From assembly GCF_000718555.1 (NCBI RefSeq), contig NZ_JOAN01000018.1, forward strand, positions 1-64,000: a DNA stretch of 64,000 bases, in the 5' to 3' direction. Position 1 is the first letter of the stretch; each line of letters opens with the position of its first letter. A program made the translations under genes and the position numbers. Under the pieces are notes generated by a model, which was given only the letters and a program-made list of their open reading frames with translations, searched no databases and had not been told where the DNA came from. Of this stretch, positions 27,137 through 35,570 are shown piece by piece. The DNA is from Micromonospora chokoriensis. Its GTDB lineage: Bacteria > Actinomycetota > Actinomycetes > Mycobacteriales > Micromonosporaceae.

Positions 27137-28288
27137 ATGACCCGCAGGTCGATCGGCATCATCGTCAACGGCGTGACCGGACGGATGGGCTACCGGCAGC
27201 ACCTCGTCCGCTCGCTGCTGGCCATCCGCGAATCCGGTGGGGTGGCCTTGGCCGACGGCACGACCATCTGGCCGGAACCGGTCCTGGTCGGGCGTAGCGA
27301 GACGAAACTCCGGGAGATCGCCGAGCGGCACGGGCTGACCGACTGGACCACCGACCTGACCTCGGCGCTGGCCCGCGACGACGTCGAGATCTACTTCGAC
27401 GCGCAGGTCACCCAGCAGCGGGAGAAGGCGATCCGGCAGGCCATCGAGGCCGGCAAGCACATCTACACGGAGAAGCCCCTGGCCGAGGAGACCGCGGCGG
27501 CGCTCGACCTGGCCCGGGCGGCGGACGCGGCCGGGGTACGCACCGGCGTCGTGCAGGACAAGCTCTTCCTGCCCGGTCTGCGCAAGCTCAAGCGGCTCAT
27601 CGACGGCGGCTTCTTCGGCCGGATCATCTCGGTGCGCGGCGAGTTCGGCTACTGGGTCTTCGAGGGCGACTGGCAGCCCGCTCAACGGCCGTCGTGGAAC
27701 TACCGGGTCGAGGACGGCGGCGGCATTGTGGTCGACATGTTCCCGCACTGGCACTACGTGCTGGAGGAGCTGTTCGGTCGGGTCACGGCCGTCTCCTGCG
27801 TGATCGCCACCCACATGCCCGAGCGGGTCGACGAGGCCGGTCACCCGTACGCGGCCACGGCCGACGACGCCGCGTACGCCGTCTTCGAACTCGACGGCGG
27901 GGTGATCGCGCAGATCAACTCGTCCTGGACCGTGCGGGTGTACCGCGATGAGCTGGTGGAGTTCCAGGTCGACGGCGTCGAGGGCAGCGCCATCGCCGGC
28001 CTGCGTAACTGCCGAGTGCAGCACCGGGCGGTCACTCCGAAGCCGGTGTGGAACCCCGACCTGCCGGTCACCGAGGACTTCCGCGCCCAGTGGGCCGAGG
28101 TGCCCGACAACGAGGAGTTCGACAACGGCTTCAAGGTGCAGTGGGAGGCGTACCTGCGGCACGTGGTGGCCGGCGAGCCGTTCCGGTGGGACTTCCTGGC
28201 CGGCGCGCGCGGGGTGCAGCTCGCCGAGTTGGGCCTGCGCTCGGCCCGCGAGGGCAGCCGTGTCGAGGTGCCGGAGCTGAACTCATGA
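27137..28288 (+). CDS. Gfo/Idh/MocA-family oxidoreductase
   Basis: 383-residue NAD(P)-dependent dehydrogenase. The N-terminal Rossmann part opens with IGIIVNGVTGRMGY (GxTGRMG, reminiscent of dihydrodipicolinate reductase). The GKHIYTEKPLA motif carries the conserved EKP lysine. The C-terminal alpha/beta domain holds DMFPHWHYVLEELFG with the paired His of the family. These enzymes oxidise sugar or cyclitol hydroxyls, often at C3 of glycosides. The stop overlaps the next start (ATGA). Together with the two TIM-barrel enzymes that follow it should form a short oxidation-cleavage pathway. Confidence 0.9.
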   Translation: MTRRSIGIIVNGVTGRMGYRQHLVRSLLAIRESGGVALADGTTIWPEPVLVGRSETKLREIAERHGLTDWTTDLTSALARDDVEIYFDAQVTQQREKAIRQAIEAGKHIYTEKPLAEETAAALDLARAADAAGVRTGVVQDKLFLPGLRKLKRLIDGGFFGRIISVRGEFGYWVFEGDWQPAQRPSWNYRVEDGGGIVVDMFPHWHYVLEELFGRVTAVSCVIATHMPERVDEAGHPYAATADDAAYAVFELDGGVIAQINSSWTVRVYRDELVEFQVDGVEGSAIAGLRNCRVQHRAVTPKPVWNPDLPVTEDFRAQWAEVPDNEEFDNGFKVQWEAYLRHVVAGEPFRWDFLAGARGVQLAELGLRSAREGSRVEVPELNS

Positions 28289-29436
28289 CCGTCGAGGTGG
28301 TGCTGCCCGGCGGTCGGCGATACCGGCTCGCCGGGGGTGGCACCTTCGCCCGGCCGGACGCGCCGGCGACCAGCCGGATCGCGTACGCCGCCGCGCACGT
28401 GGTCGCCGATCCACGCGCGGAGAACGTGCCGGGTGCCCCGGCGGCGGTGGACTGGGACACCACCCTGGCCTTCCGACGGCACCTCTGGTCGTACGGGCTG
28501 GGGGTCGCCGAGGCGATGGACACCGCCCAGCGGGGGATGGGGCTGGACTACCCGGCCACCCGGGAGCTGATCCGGCGCAGCGCCGCCGAGGCCCGCGCGA
28601 TGGGCGGGCGGATCGTCGCCGGGGTCGGCACCGACCAGCTGCCGGCCGGTCCGGCCACCCTGACAGCGGTCACCGCCGCGTACGCCCAGCAGCTCGACGA
28701 CGTGCGCGCGGCCGGCGCCCGGCCGGTGCTGATGTGCAGCCGGCACCTGGCGGCCGCCGCCCGTGGCCCGGAGGACTACCTGCGGGTGTACGACGAGCTG
28801 CTCAGCGCCGCCGACGAGCCGGTGGTGCTGCACTGGCTGGGGTCGATGTTCGACCCGGCGTTGACCGGCTACTGGGGTGCCGTCGACCTGGACCTCGCGG
28901 CCGACACGGTCATCGAGCTGATCAAGGCGCACCAGTCCCGAGTGGATGGCATCAAGGTGTCGTTACTGGACGCCGGTCGAGAGATCGCGTTGCGCCGCCG
29001 CCTACCGGCCGGGGTACGCCTCTACACCGGTGACGACTTCCACTACCCGGAGCTGATTCGGGGTGACGAGGTGGGCCACTCCGACGCGCTGCTCGGGGTG
29101 TTCGCGGCCATCGCGCCGGCCGCCGCCGCCGCGCTGGCCGCCCTGGACCAGGGAGACCAGACGACGTACGACGCGATCTTCGCGCCGACCGTGCCGCTGG
29201 CCCGGCACCTGTTCGCGGCCCCGACCTGGCACTACAAGACGGGGATCGTGTTCCTGGCCTGGCTGGCCGGGCACCAGGACCACTTCACGATGGTCGGCGG
29301 CGCGCAGTCCGGCCGGTCCCCGGCGCACCTGGCCACCCTGCTCACCCTGGCCGACACGGCGGGGCTGCTGCCCGACGCCGACCTGGCCGCCGCCCGTGCC
29401 CGAGCCTTCTTCACCGTGGCCGGGGTGGCGCAATGA
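28285..29436 (+). CDS. DUF993 / dihydrodipicolinate-synthase-like TIM-barrel protein
   Basis: 383 residues recognised as the DUF993 group of aldolase-like TIM barrels. The central stretch has VVLHWLGSMFDPALTGYWG and DGIKVSLLDAGRE, where the Lys could be the Schiff-base lysine of class I aldolases. YTGDDFHYPELIRGD and HYKTGIVFLAWLAG are further conserved-looking blocks. ATG 28285 overlaps the oxidoreductase stop by 4 bp, and its own stop overlaps the next gene by 4 bp. I know of no assigned reaction for this group. A retro-aldol or keto-acid cleavage step after oxidation is the natural guess. Confidence 0.85.
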   Translation: MTVEVVLPGGRRYRLAGGGTFARPDAPATSRIAYAAAHVVADPRAENVPGAPAAVDWDTTLAFRRHLWSYGLGVAEAMDTAQRGMGLDYPATRELIRRSAAEARAMGGRIVAGVGTDQLPAGPATLTAVTAAYAQQLDDVRAAGARPVLMCSRHLAAAARGPEDYLRVYDELLSAADEPVVLHWLGSMFDPALTGYWGAVDLDLAADTVIELIKAHQSRVDGIKVSLLDAGREIALRRRLPAGVRLYTGDDFHYPELIRGDEVGHSDALLGVFAAIAPAAAAALAALDQGDQTTYDAIFAPTVPLARHLFAAPTWHYKTGIVFLAWLAGHQDHFTMVGGAQSGRSPAHLATLLTLADTAGLLPDADLAAARARAFFTVAGVAQ

Positions 29437-30236
29437 GCCTCGCGCGCTTTTCGTTCAACCAGGCCACCGCCCAGCGCTGGCCGCTGCCCGACGTGGTGGC
29501 CGGGTGCGTGGCGGCCGGTGTGCCGGGCATCGGGTTGTGGCGCGAGCCGGTGGCCGAGTACGGGTTGGCCCGCGCGGCGAAGCTGGTCCGCGACGCCGGC
29601 CTCACCGTCACGTCGTTGTGCCGCGGCGGGTTCTTCTCCGCCGACGACTGGCGGGTAGCGAACCTGCGGGCCATCGAGGAGGCCGCCGCCCTCGGGGCCC
29701 CGGAGTTGGTGCTGGTCTCCGGTGGGCTGCCGGCCGGCAACCGGGACATCGACGGCGCCCGGCGTCGGGTCGCCGACGCGATCGGCGAGCTGGCCCTGCA
29801 CGCCGAGGCCGCCGGGGTACGACTGGCCATCGAGCCGCTGCACCCGATGTTCGCCGCCGACCGGTGCGTGATCGCCACCCTTGGCCAGGCGCTGGACATC
29901 GCCGAGCGGTTCGACGCAGGAGTGGTAGGCGTGGTCGTGGACGCGTATCACGTGTGGTGGGACGACACGGTGTACGCGCAGATCGCGCGTGCCGCCGCCC
30001 GGATCGCCGCGTTCCAGGTCTGCGACTGGGTGACCCCGCTGCCGGAGGGGGTGCTGCTGGGCCGCGCGCTGCCCGGCGACGGGTGCATCGAGCTGCGCCG
30101 GCTACGCGAGGCGGTCGACGCGGCGGGCTACGTCGGCCCGATCGAGGTGGAGGTCTTCAACGCCGAGGTGTGGGCGCGGCCGGGCGTGGAGGTGCTCGAC
30201 GCGGCGATCGCCGGCTACCTACGCCACGTTGTCTGA
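29433..30236 (+). CDS. Sugar phosphate isomerase/epimerase family TIM-barrel protein (AP_endonuc_2)
   Basis: 267 residues of the xylose-isomerase-like TIM barrel (PF01261). Metal ligands are visible as Glu in IEPLHPMF, Asp/His in VVVDAYHVWWD and Glu in IEVEVFNAE, so it is likely an active divalent-metal enzyme. Members epimerise ketoses, dehydrate cyclitols or cleave 3-keto-glycosides by elimination. ATGA overlap with the DUF993 gene and 8-bp overlap with the permease place it firmly in the operon. Confidence 0.88.
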   Translation: MSLARFSFNQATAQRWPLPDVVAGCVAAGVPGIGLWREPVAEYGLARAAKLVRDAGLTVTSLCRGGFFSADDWRVANLRAIEEAAALGAPELVLVSGGLPAGNRDIDGARRRVADAIGELALHAEAAGVRLAIEPLHPMFAADRCVIATLGQALDIAERFDAGVVGVVVDAYHVWWDDTVYAQIARAAARIAAFQVCDWVTPLPEGVLLGRALPGDGCIELRRLREAVDAAGYVGPIEVEVFNAEVWARPGVEVLDAAIAGYLRHVV

Positions 30237-31449
30237 GCTGCCCGAACGGCGCTGGCCGTCTGCGGTCGGCGCCTGGCTTGGCATCGGTACGGCACCCGCC
30301 ACGCTGGTACTCGGCGCGGCGATGGCCGCCCGGCACGGCGGCGCGGTGCCGGTGGCCGGGCTGCTGGTCGGCGGCGCGCTGATGGCGGCCCTGCTCTGGG
30401 GGCAGGGCCGGATCGGTCTGCGCCGGCCGCTCGGCGACGGCGGGACGCTGACCGCGGTGCTGCCCGCGTACCTGGGGGACACCTCGCGGCTGCTGCTGGC
30501 GGCGGTGCTGGCCGTGTCGATGGTCGGTTGGAACGGCTTCAACGTCGGGCTCGGCGGGGCCTCCCTGGCCGCGCTGACCCACCTGCCGGGCTGGGCCGGG
30601 CCGGTGCTGCTGGAGGTGGCGGTCCTCGCCGTCTCCTGGGCCCCGGCCCGACTCGGCAACCGGGTCGCGGTGGTCACCACGCTCAGCGCGGTGGTGCTGG
30701 TCGGCTGGTGCCTGATGGTGCTGCCACCGCCCGGCGCGCCGGTCCGCCTGGTCGGCGGCGGGCTCGCCGACGCCGCTGCCCTGATCGGGTACGCGGCCGT
30801 GTTCGCGCTGCGCGCACCGGACTTCAGCGTCGGCCTGGCCCGACGGCGGGACCTGGCCTGGTGCGTGGGGCTGCTGGTCGGCCCGGCGCTGCTCGGGGTG
30901 CTCGCCGGGGCCGGCCTGTGGCTGCGTACCGGGTCGGCCGACGTGGTCGCACTGCTCGCCGCCGGCTCGGGGCTGGCCGCGTACGCGAATCTGTTCGTCG
31001 CGGTGGCGGTCTTCGCGGCGGCGCTGACCACCACGTACTCCGGCTCCTTGGCGCTGCGTGGCTTGACCCCCCGGGTGCCGGCGCGGGCGGCGATGCTTCT
31101 CGTCGCGGTGCTCGGCGGGCTGCTGGCGGTGGCGCGGTTCGACCGTCTGGTGCTGCCCTGGCTGACCCTGCTGGCCGCCGCGTTGCCGGTGCTGGTGGTG
31201 CCGATGGCCGTGGAGGCGGCGGCCCGTCGGCGCGGTCGTGTGCCGCGTACCGTGCCCGCCTGGTGTTGGATGCCGCCAGCGCTGCTCGCGGTGGCCTGCA
31301 CGCTCGCCGGGGTGGGCGTCGCCCCGCTGCTCGGGTTGGCCCTCGCCGGGGCGTGCACCGTGCTCTGGCGGCGTGGTGCCGGATCAGGTAGGCGCGGGGG
31401 CGGGGAACACACCTCTATCTGTGGTTCATCGGCGACTGACCACGCCTGA
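30229..31449 (+). CDS. NCS1/cytosine-permease-like transporter
   Basis: 406-residue membrane protein with about eleven to twelve hydrophobic segments. SAVGAWLGIGTAPATLVLGAA and MVGWNGFNVGLGGASLAAL resemble the first helices of CodB-like nucleobase permeases, though it is shorter than usual and loops differ. Start TTG 30229 overlaps the previous gene by 8 bp. The last 25 residues are Gly/Ser-rich, unlike a membrane protein terminus. A decayed copy of the last helix coding region lies about 200 bp downstream (31508-31560). It probably gives the pathway a second uptake or export route. NCS1 membership is moderately sure. Confidence 0.75.
   Translation: MSELPERRWPSAVGAWLGIGTAPATLVLGAAMAARHGGAVPVAGLLVGGALMAALLWGQGRIGLRRPLGDGGTLTAVLPAYLGDTSRLLLAAVLAVSMVGWNGFNVGLGGASLAALTHLPGWAGPVLLEVAVLAVSWAPARLGNRVAVVTTLSAVVLVGWCLMVLPPPGAPVRLVGGGLADAAALIGYAAVFALRAPDFSVGLARRRDLAWCVGLLVGPALLGVLAGAGLWLRTGSADVVALLAAGSGLAAYANLFVAVAVFAAALTTTYSGSLALRGLTPRVPARAAMLLVAVLGGLLAVARFDRLVLPWLTLLAAALPVLVVPMAVEAAARRRGRVPRTVPAWCWMPPALLAVACTLAGVGVAPLLGLALAGACTVLWRRGAGSGRRGGGEHTSICGSSATDHA
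31303..31356 (+). repeat. Duplicated 3'-end segment, copy 1 (inside permease gene)
   Basis: Codes for VGVAPLLGLALAG in the permease. It aligns with 31508-31560 over about 53 bp with roughly four in five bases the same. Confidence 0.55.
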
Positions 31450-31507
31450 ATGGCTGCCACCTCGCGGATCCGGCGATGGTCGGGGTGTGGGTGCTGCTCG
31501 ATCCTGT

Positions 31508-31560
31508 CTCGCCGAGGTCGGCGTCGTGCCGCTGCTCGGCCTGGCCTGACCGGAGCGTTC
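31508..31560 (+). repeat. Duplicated 3'-end segment, copy 2 (non-coding remnant)
   Basis: Partial copy of 31303-31356, with a TGA after GLA. It encodes EVGVVPLLGLA in a frame different from the permease. Looks like a remnant of a partial duplication of the permease 3' end. Confidence 0.5.
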
Positions 31561-31681
31561 ACCCTGCTCTCGTGGCATCGGGAAAACTTGATCTAGGCGT
31601 GGCCGGCAGAACGTGATCTTATACGCACCGGCGATCCGTAACACAGTGCGAACCATCGATTAACCATCGGCGGCTTAGGTG

Positions 31682-31695
31682 GGGGAGCGCTCCCA
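31682..31695. promoter_or_regulatory. CebR/LacI-type operator GGGGAGCGCTCCCA
   Basis: Perfect dyad GGGAGCGCTCCC (31683-31694). With flanks it matches the published CebR box TGGGAGCGCTCCCA at 13 of 14 positions. It lies 56 bp before the subtilase start. In Streptomyces this site is used for cello-oligosaccharide control. No cebR gene is in the window. Confidence 0.75.
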
Positions 31696-31750
31696 TGAGC
31701 GGGTCGCGATCGATGAAGAGCTCCACAAGGGAGCAACTGAGAGGAGTCTC

Positions 31751-34700
31751 GTGGCTACAGGCACGAGCGGGAACAGACTGCGAAGACTAGCGATACCGAC
31801 GCTGGTCTTCGCCCTGGTCACCGGCACCACCGGTGTGGCGGGAACGGCGTCGGCGGCACCCGCAGGGTCAGCGGGTAACGGCAGCGGCGCCGGTTACTTC
31901 ACCGCCGGGTCCGAGGAGAAGGTCACCCTGACCGACGGGGCCGACCGCCGGCCCGGCGGCCACCGCGCGGCCACCCCGAAGACCGCAGTGGACGAGAACG
32001 GTTCCGGCGTGTACGTCGTCGAACTGGCCGAAGACCCGCTGACCACGTACACCGGTGGGGTGTCCGGTCTGGCCCGGACCCGCCCGGCGGCGGGCAACCG
32101 GCTCGACGTGACCTCGGCGTCGTCGCAGGCGTACCGTCGGCACCTCGACGCGCAGCGGACCGCTGTCGCCGCGGCGGCCGGGGTCAAAGTCAACGCGGTC
32201 TACACCACCGCGTTCAACGGTTTCTCGGCGAAACTGACCGCCCAACAGGCGACCACCCTGCGGGCGGACAAGCGGGTCCGCGCCGTCACCGCGTCGCAGG
32301 CGCTCGGCACGCCCACTACGCCGCCCGCCGCGACCACGGTGCCCGCCACCCAGACGCCCGCCGCCCCCGCCGGGGCGGACCAGTCGGCGTCGACGGACCG
32401 CACCGGCCGGCCGACCAAGCCCAGCCCCAGCACCGGCGCTGGCATGGTGATCGGCGTCCTGGACACCGGCATCTGGCCGGAGAGCGCGTCGTTCGACAAG
32501 AAGATGCCCGCTCCCGCGACCTGGCACGGCACCTGCCAGACCGGGGTGGCCTTCGTGGCCGAGCACTGCAACGGCAAGATCGTCGGAGCCCGGTACTTCG
32601 CCGACTCGTGGCTCGCCGGCGGTGGCTCGGTGCCGGAGGGTGAGTTCCTGTCCCCCCGCGACGCGGCCGGGCACGGCACCCACACCGCCTCCACGGCGGC
32701 CGGCTTGCCGATCTCGAACGTCACAATCGACGGTCGCCGCTTCGGTCCCGTCTCCGGCGTGGCGCCGGATGCTCAGATCGCCGTCTACAAGGTGCTCTGG
32801 GGTGGCATGGGTTACGACGCCGACATCATCGCCGGCATCGACTCGGCCGTCGCTGACGGCGTGCAGGTGATCAACTTCTCGATCGGTTCGCAGCTCGGCG
32901 ACTGGGAGGCGAACACGCCCATCGGCATCGCCTTCCTCAACGCCACCCTGTCCGGGGTGTTCGTGGCGGCGTCAGCCGGCAACACCGGCATCGTGAGCGG
33001 AGCGATCAGCAACGCGGCGCCCTGGGTCACCACGGTCGGCGCGGCGGTGACGAACCTCGACGAGGCGACCATCAAGCTCGGTGACGGCACGAAGCTTGTC
33101 GGCGGCTCACTGGACGCGTTGCCCGGCGGCGACGCACGGCCGATGGTCTTCGGCGACCAGGCCGGATCGCCGGACCTGGGCGCGGTGTACTGCGAGCCGG
33201 GCAGCCTCGACCCCGCCAAGATCAAGGGCAAGGTGGTTGCCTGCGCGCTGTCCGACACCTTCGCTTCTGCCAGCGAGGTGAAGGAGAAGGGTGGGGCGGC
33301 CATGGTGCTGTTCGACCCGGTCGGCAACTACCGGGTCAACTCCATCTACAACTTCCCGGTGGTCTACTTGCCGACCGAGAAGCAGGCCGGCCAGCTATTC
33401 AACTACCTGATGCGCCACCGGACCGACGCGACGGCGTCCGTGCGCACCGGCGGTGACGGTTCCAGCGTCCCGGGCGTACCCAGCGTCGCCGACTTCTCCT
33501 CCACCGGCCCGGACAAGGTGACCTTCGGCGTCTTCAAGCCGGACCTGGTCGCTCCGGGGTCGGACATCATCGCCGCGGTTTCACCGGCTGGTAACTTCGG
33601 ACGGCAGTACGACGCGTACTCGGGCACCTCGATGGCGTCGCCGTACGTGGCCGGCGCGGCAGCGATCCTGCATGCCACGCATCCGGACTGGTCGCCGGGC
33701 AGGATCGCCTCGGCGCTGCGGACGACCGCCACCGACACCGTTGGCACCAGCAGTCCCCTGGACCAGGGCAGCGGCTTCATCAACCTGGCCGGGGCCACCG
33801 ACCCGGGACTGGTCATCGAGCCGACCGCGGCGGAACTGGTCGCCTTCAGCGAGGCGGCCGAGCCCGACGGCAAGGAACTCAACCTGCCGGCCATCTCACT
33901 GCGGGAGTACGACGGCACCCGCCCGGTGACCCTCACCCGCACCCTGACCAACGTGGGCAATGCGCGGGAAACCTACCGTTCGTCGGTCTTCGGCCTGCCC
34001 GGCATGAAGGTCACCGTGTCGCCAGCGTCGGTGACGCTGGCACCCGGCAAGTCCGCGACGGTGACCATCACCGTGCGTCGGGGCAGCGCCCCCTGGGACC
34101 GGTACGTGACCGGATCGATCAGCTGGCACGGCAGGACCCACACCGCCCGGATCCCGGTCGCCGCCCGTCCGTGGGGGATCACCGCCCGGCCGTACGGTGA
34201 CGACGGGGAGGAGTTCGGCCGGATGGCCAACGGTGCCTTCGGTCTGGTCCAACCGGGCTTCACCGGGCCGCTCACCGGCCGCAGCACCGGTTACACGCCG
34301 ATGCAGCGGGAGTCGTACTCGATCCCGGCCGGCGTCTACGGCGGGGTGTTCGACCCGAAGGCATCCGGCGTGAAGAAGGTTGACTTCACCGTGCCGGCGG
34401 ACACCGCCGGCATCGTCGTCGAAGCCAACACCGACGACCCGAACACGAACCTCGACCTTTACCTGTACAAGGGCGACACCCTCGTCTACAGCAGTGACAG
34501 GTTCTGGACCAGTTCGGAGCAGGCGTACAAGTTCCTGCCCGAGCCGGGGCGCTATACCGCCTACGTGTTCGCTCAGATGCCCGGTGGTCCGGTCGTCGAC
34601 TTCGAACTGCGTCACGCCATCATCGGTCGCAATGCCAAGTACTCGGGTGCGACCCTGACGCTGCCCGCCACCTCGGAGCGCGGTCAGGGCTTCAACTTCA

Positions 34701-34819
34701 CGTTGAAGCCGAAGAAGCCGCTGGCCGAGGGCGAATTCTGGGCGTACACCGAGTACCGCACCAACGGCACGGTGGTCCCCGGCAACCTCGTCTACACCCA
34801 ACAGAGTTCCTGGCAGTAA
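31751..34819 (+). CDS. Secreted S8 subtilase with PA domain (plant/cucumisin-like)
   Basis: 1,022 residues from GTG 31751 (GAGGAG 4 nt upstream). A signal peptide ends near GTASAAPAG. An I9-type propeptide follows (VYVVELAEDP...AFNGFSAKLTAQQATTL). A Pro/Thr/Ala-rich linker leads to the catalytic domain with Asp238 in VLDTGIWPES, His308 in GHGTHTAST and Ser627 in GTSMASPYVAG. A PA domain is inserted before the Ser (about 470-600, KGKVVACALS). The C-terminus has the fibronectin-III-like domain of plant-type subtilases (TLTRTLTNVGNARETY) and a final pre-peptidase-like beta domain. Secreted proteolysis, possibly under carbohydrate-responsive control through the CebR-like box. Confidence 0.94.
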   Translation: MATGTSGNRLRRLAIPTLVFALVTGTTGVAGTASAAPAGSAGNGSGAGYFTAGSEEKVTLTDGADRRPGGHRAATPKTAVDENGSGVYVVELAEDPLTTYTGGVSGLARTRPAAGNRLDVTSASSQAYRRHLDAQRTAVAAAAGVKVNAVYTTAFNGFSAKLTAQQATTLRADKRVRAVTASQALGTPTTPPAATTVPATQTPAAPAGADQSASTDRTGRPTKPSPSTGAGMVIGVLDTGIWPESASFDKKMPAPATWHGTCQTGVAFVAEHCNGKIVGARYFADSWLAGGGSVPEGEFLSPRDAAGHGTHTASTAAGLPISNVTIDGRRFGPVSGVAPDAQIAVYKVLWGGMGYDADIIAGIDSAVADGVQVINFSIGSQLGDWEANTPIGIAFLNATLSGVFVAASAGNTGIVSGAISNAAPWVTTVGAAVTNLDEATIKLGDGTKLVGGSLDALPGGDARPMVFGDQAGSPDLGAVYCEPGSLDPAKIKGKVVACALSDTFASASEVKEKGGAAMVLFDPVGNYRVNSIYNFPVVYLPTEKQAGQLFNYLMRHRTDATASVRTGGDGSSVPGVPSVADFSSTGPDKVTFGVFKPDLVAPGSDIIAAVSPAGNFGRQYDAYSGTSMASPYVAGAAAILHATHPDWSPGRIASALRTTATDTVGTSSPLDQGSGFINLAGATDPGLVIEPTAAELVAFSEAAEPDGKELNLPAISLREYDGTRPVTLTRTLTNVGNARETYRSSVFGLPGMKVTVSPASVTLAPGKSATVTITVRRGSAPWDRYVTGSISWHGRTHTARIPVAARPWGITARPYGDDGEEFGRMANGAFGLVQPGFTGPLTGRSTGYTPMQRESYSIPAGVYGGVFDPKASGVKKVDFTVPADTAGIVVEANTDDPNTNLDLYLYKGDTLVYSSDRFWTSSEQAYKFLPEPGRYTAYVFAQMPGGPVVDFELRHAIIGRNAKYSGATLTLPATSERGQGFNFTLKPKKPLAEGEFWAYTEYRTNGTVVPGNLVYTQQSSWQ

Positions 34820-34827
34820 CCGTTCAA

Positions 34828-34869
34828 CCGGGTGTGGGGCGGTGCCGATGTGCACCGCCCCACACCCGG
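34828..34869. terminator. Strong bidirectional hairpin terminator
   Basis: A perfect 18-bp stem (34828-34845 with 34852-34869) around hexaloop CGATGT, 8 bp after the subtilase stop and 30 bp from the convergent HAD stop. Confidence 0.88.
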
Positions 34870-34899
34870 AACCACCGCTCAGGTGGTCACGCGGCCCGG

Positions 34900-35568
34900 T
34901 CATGGCACCGTTGCGCCGAGCCAGCTCTCGATGAGTGGCATCGCATCGCCGAGGGTCTTGGTGATGTGGTGTGCGCCGGTGAGCTGGGCTGCGGAATGGG
35001 TGGTGGTCAGTGCGATCACTGTCATCCGCGCCGCGCGAGCTGCTTCAATTCCGGCCGGGGCGTCCTCGATGACCAGGCAACGCTCTGGCGGGGTTCGCAG
35101 CAGGTCGGCCGCACGGAGGTAGCCCTCCGGGTCTGGTTTTCCGAGGGCGACCTGCGTGCTGTCCACAAGGACCGGGGGATCAGGTAGGCCGCCTGCTCGC
35201 AGTCGTTGCCGCACGGTAGGGGCTCGGCCGGAGGTCACCACACCCCATCGCCGGTTCCGGATGACCTTCAGCACGCTCGGGGCGTCGGGGTACACCGGGA
35301 AGGCGTCGCCTTCGTCCGCCATGAAGTCGCGTACCAGTCGGTATTCGGCTTCAGGGTCGAGTTGTGGAGCGACGACCGCGATGGTGTCGATCGGGCGGCG
35401 GCCGTGGGTGTGAGTCCAGACGAGCGCCGGGTCCAGGCTGTGGTGAAGCGCCCAGCGGTCCCAGATACGGCGATATGCGGCGTAGGAGTCGACCAGAACG
35501 CCGTCGACGTCGAACAGCACGGCAGCGCCGCAGTCGGCGTCTCCGTTGATCCGAGCGAGGGAAGTCAT
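34900..35568 (-). CDS. HAD-family hydrolase (beta-phosphoglucomutase/phosphatase-like)
   Basis: 222-residue haloacid-dehalogenase-type phosphatase or phosphomutase. Motif I is FDVDGVLVDS (nucleophile Asp20, acid/base Asp22), motif II VVTSGR, motif III GKPDPEGYL with Lys, motif IV VIEDAPAGIEA. A helical cap lies between I and II. Ile/Val content and cap style resemble the PGM/phosphoglycolate group. ATG 35568 follows the upstream stop TAG by 2 bp, so it is in one operon with the nitronate monooxygenase. Confidence 0.92.
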   Translation of the reverse strand: MTSLARINGDADCGAAVLFDVDGVLVDSYAAYRRIWDRWALHHSLDPALVWTHTHGRRPIDTIAVVAPQLDPEAEYRLVRDFMADEGDAFPVYPDAPSVLKVIRNRRWGVVTSGRAPTVRQRLRAGGLPDPPVLVDSTQVALGKPDPEGYLRAADLLRTPPERCLVIEDAPAGIEAARAARMTVIALTTTHSAAQLTGAHHITKTLGDAMPLIESWLGATVP

Positions 35569-35570
35569 GG

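Larger units (their letters stand above)
31450..31750. other. Intergenic region with decayed permease copy and CebR-type box
   Basis: About 300 bp without a convincing gene. The left half contains the decayed copy of the permease 3' segment (31508-31560). The right half (from about 31575) is clearly lower in GC, as expected of a promoter, and ends with a CebR-like palindrome and the leader of the second subtilase. Confidence 0.6.
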
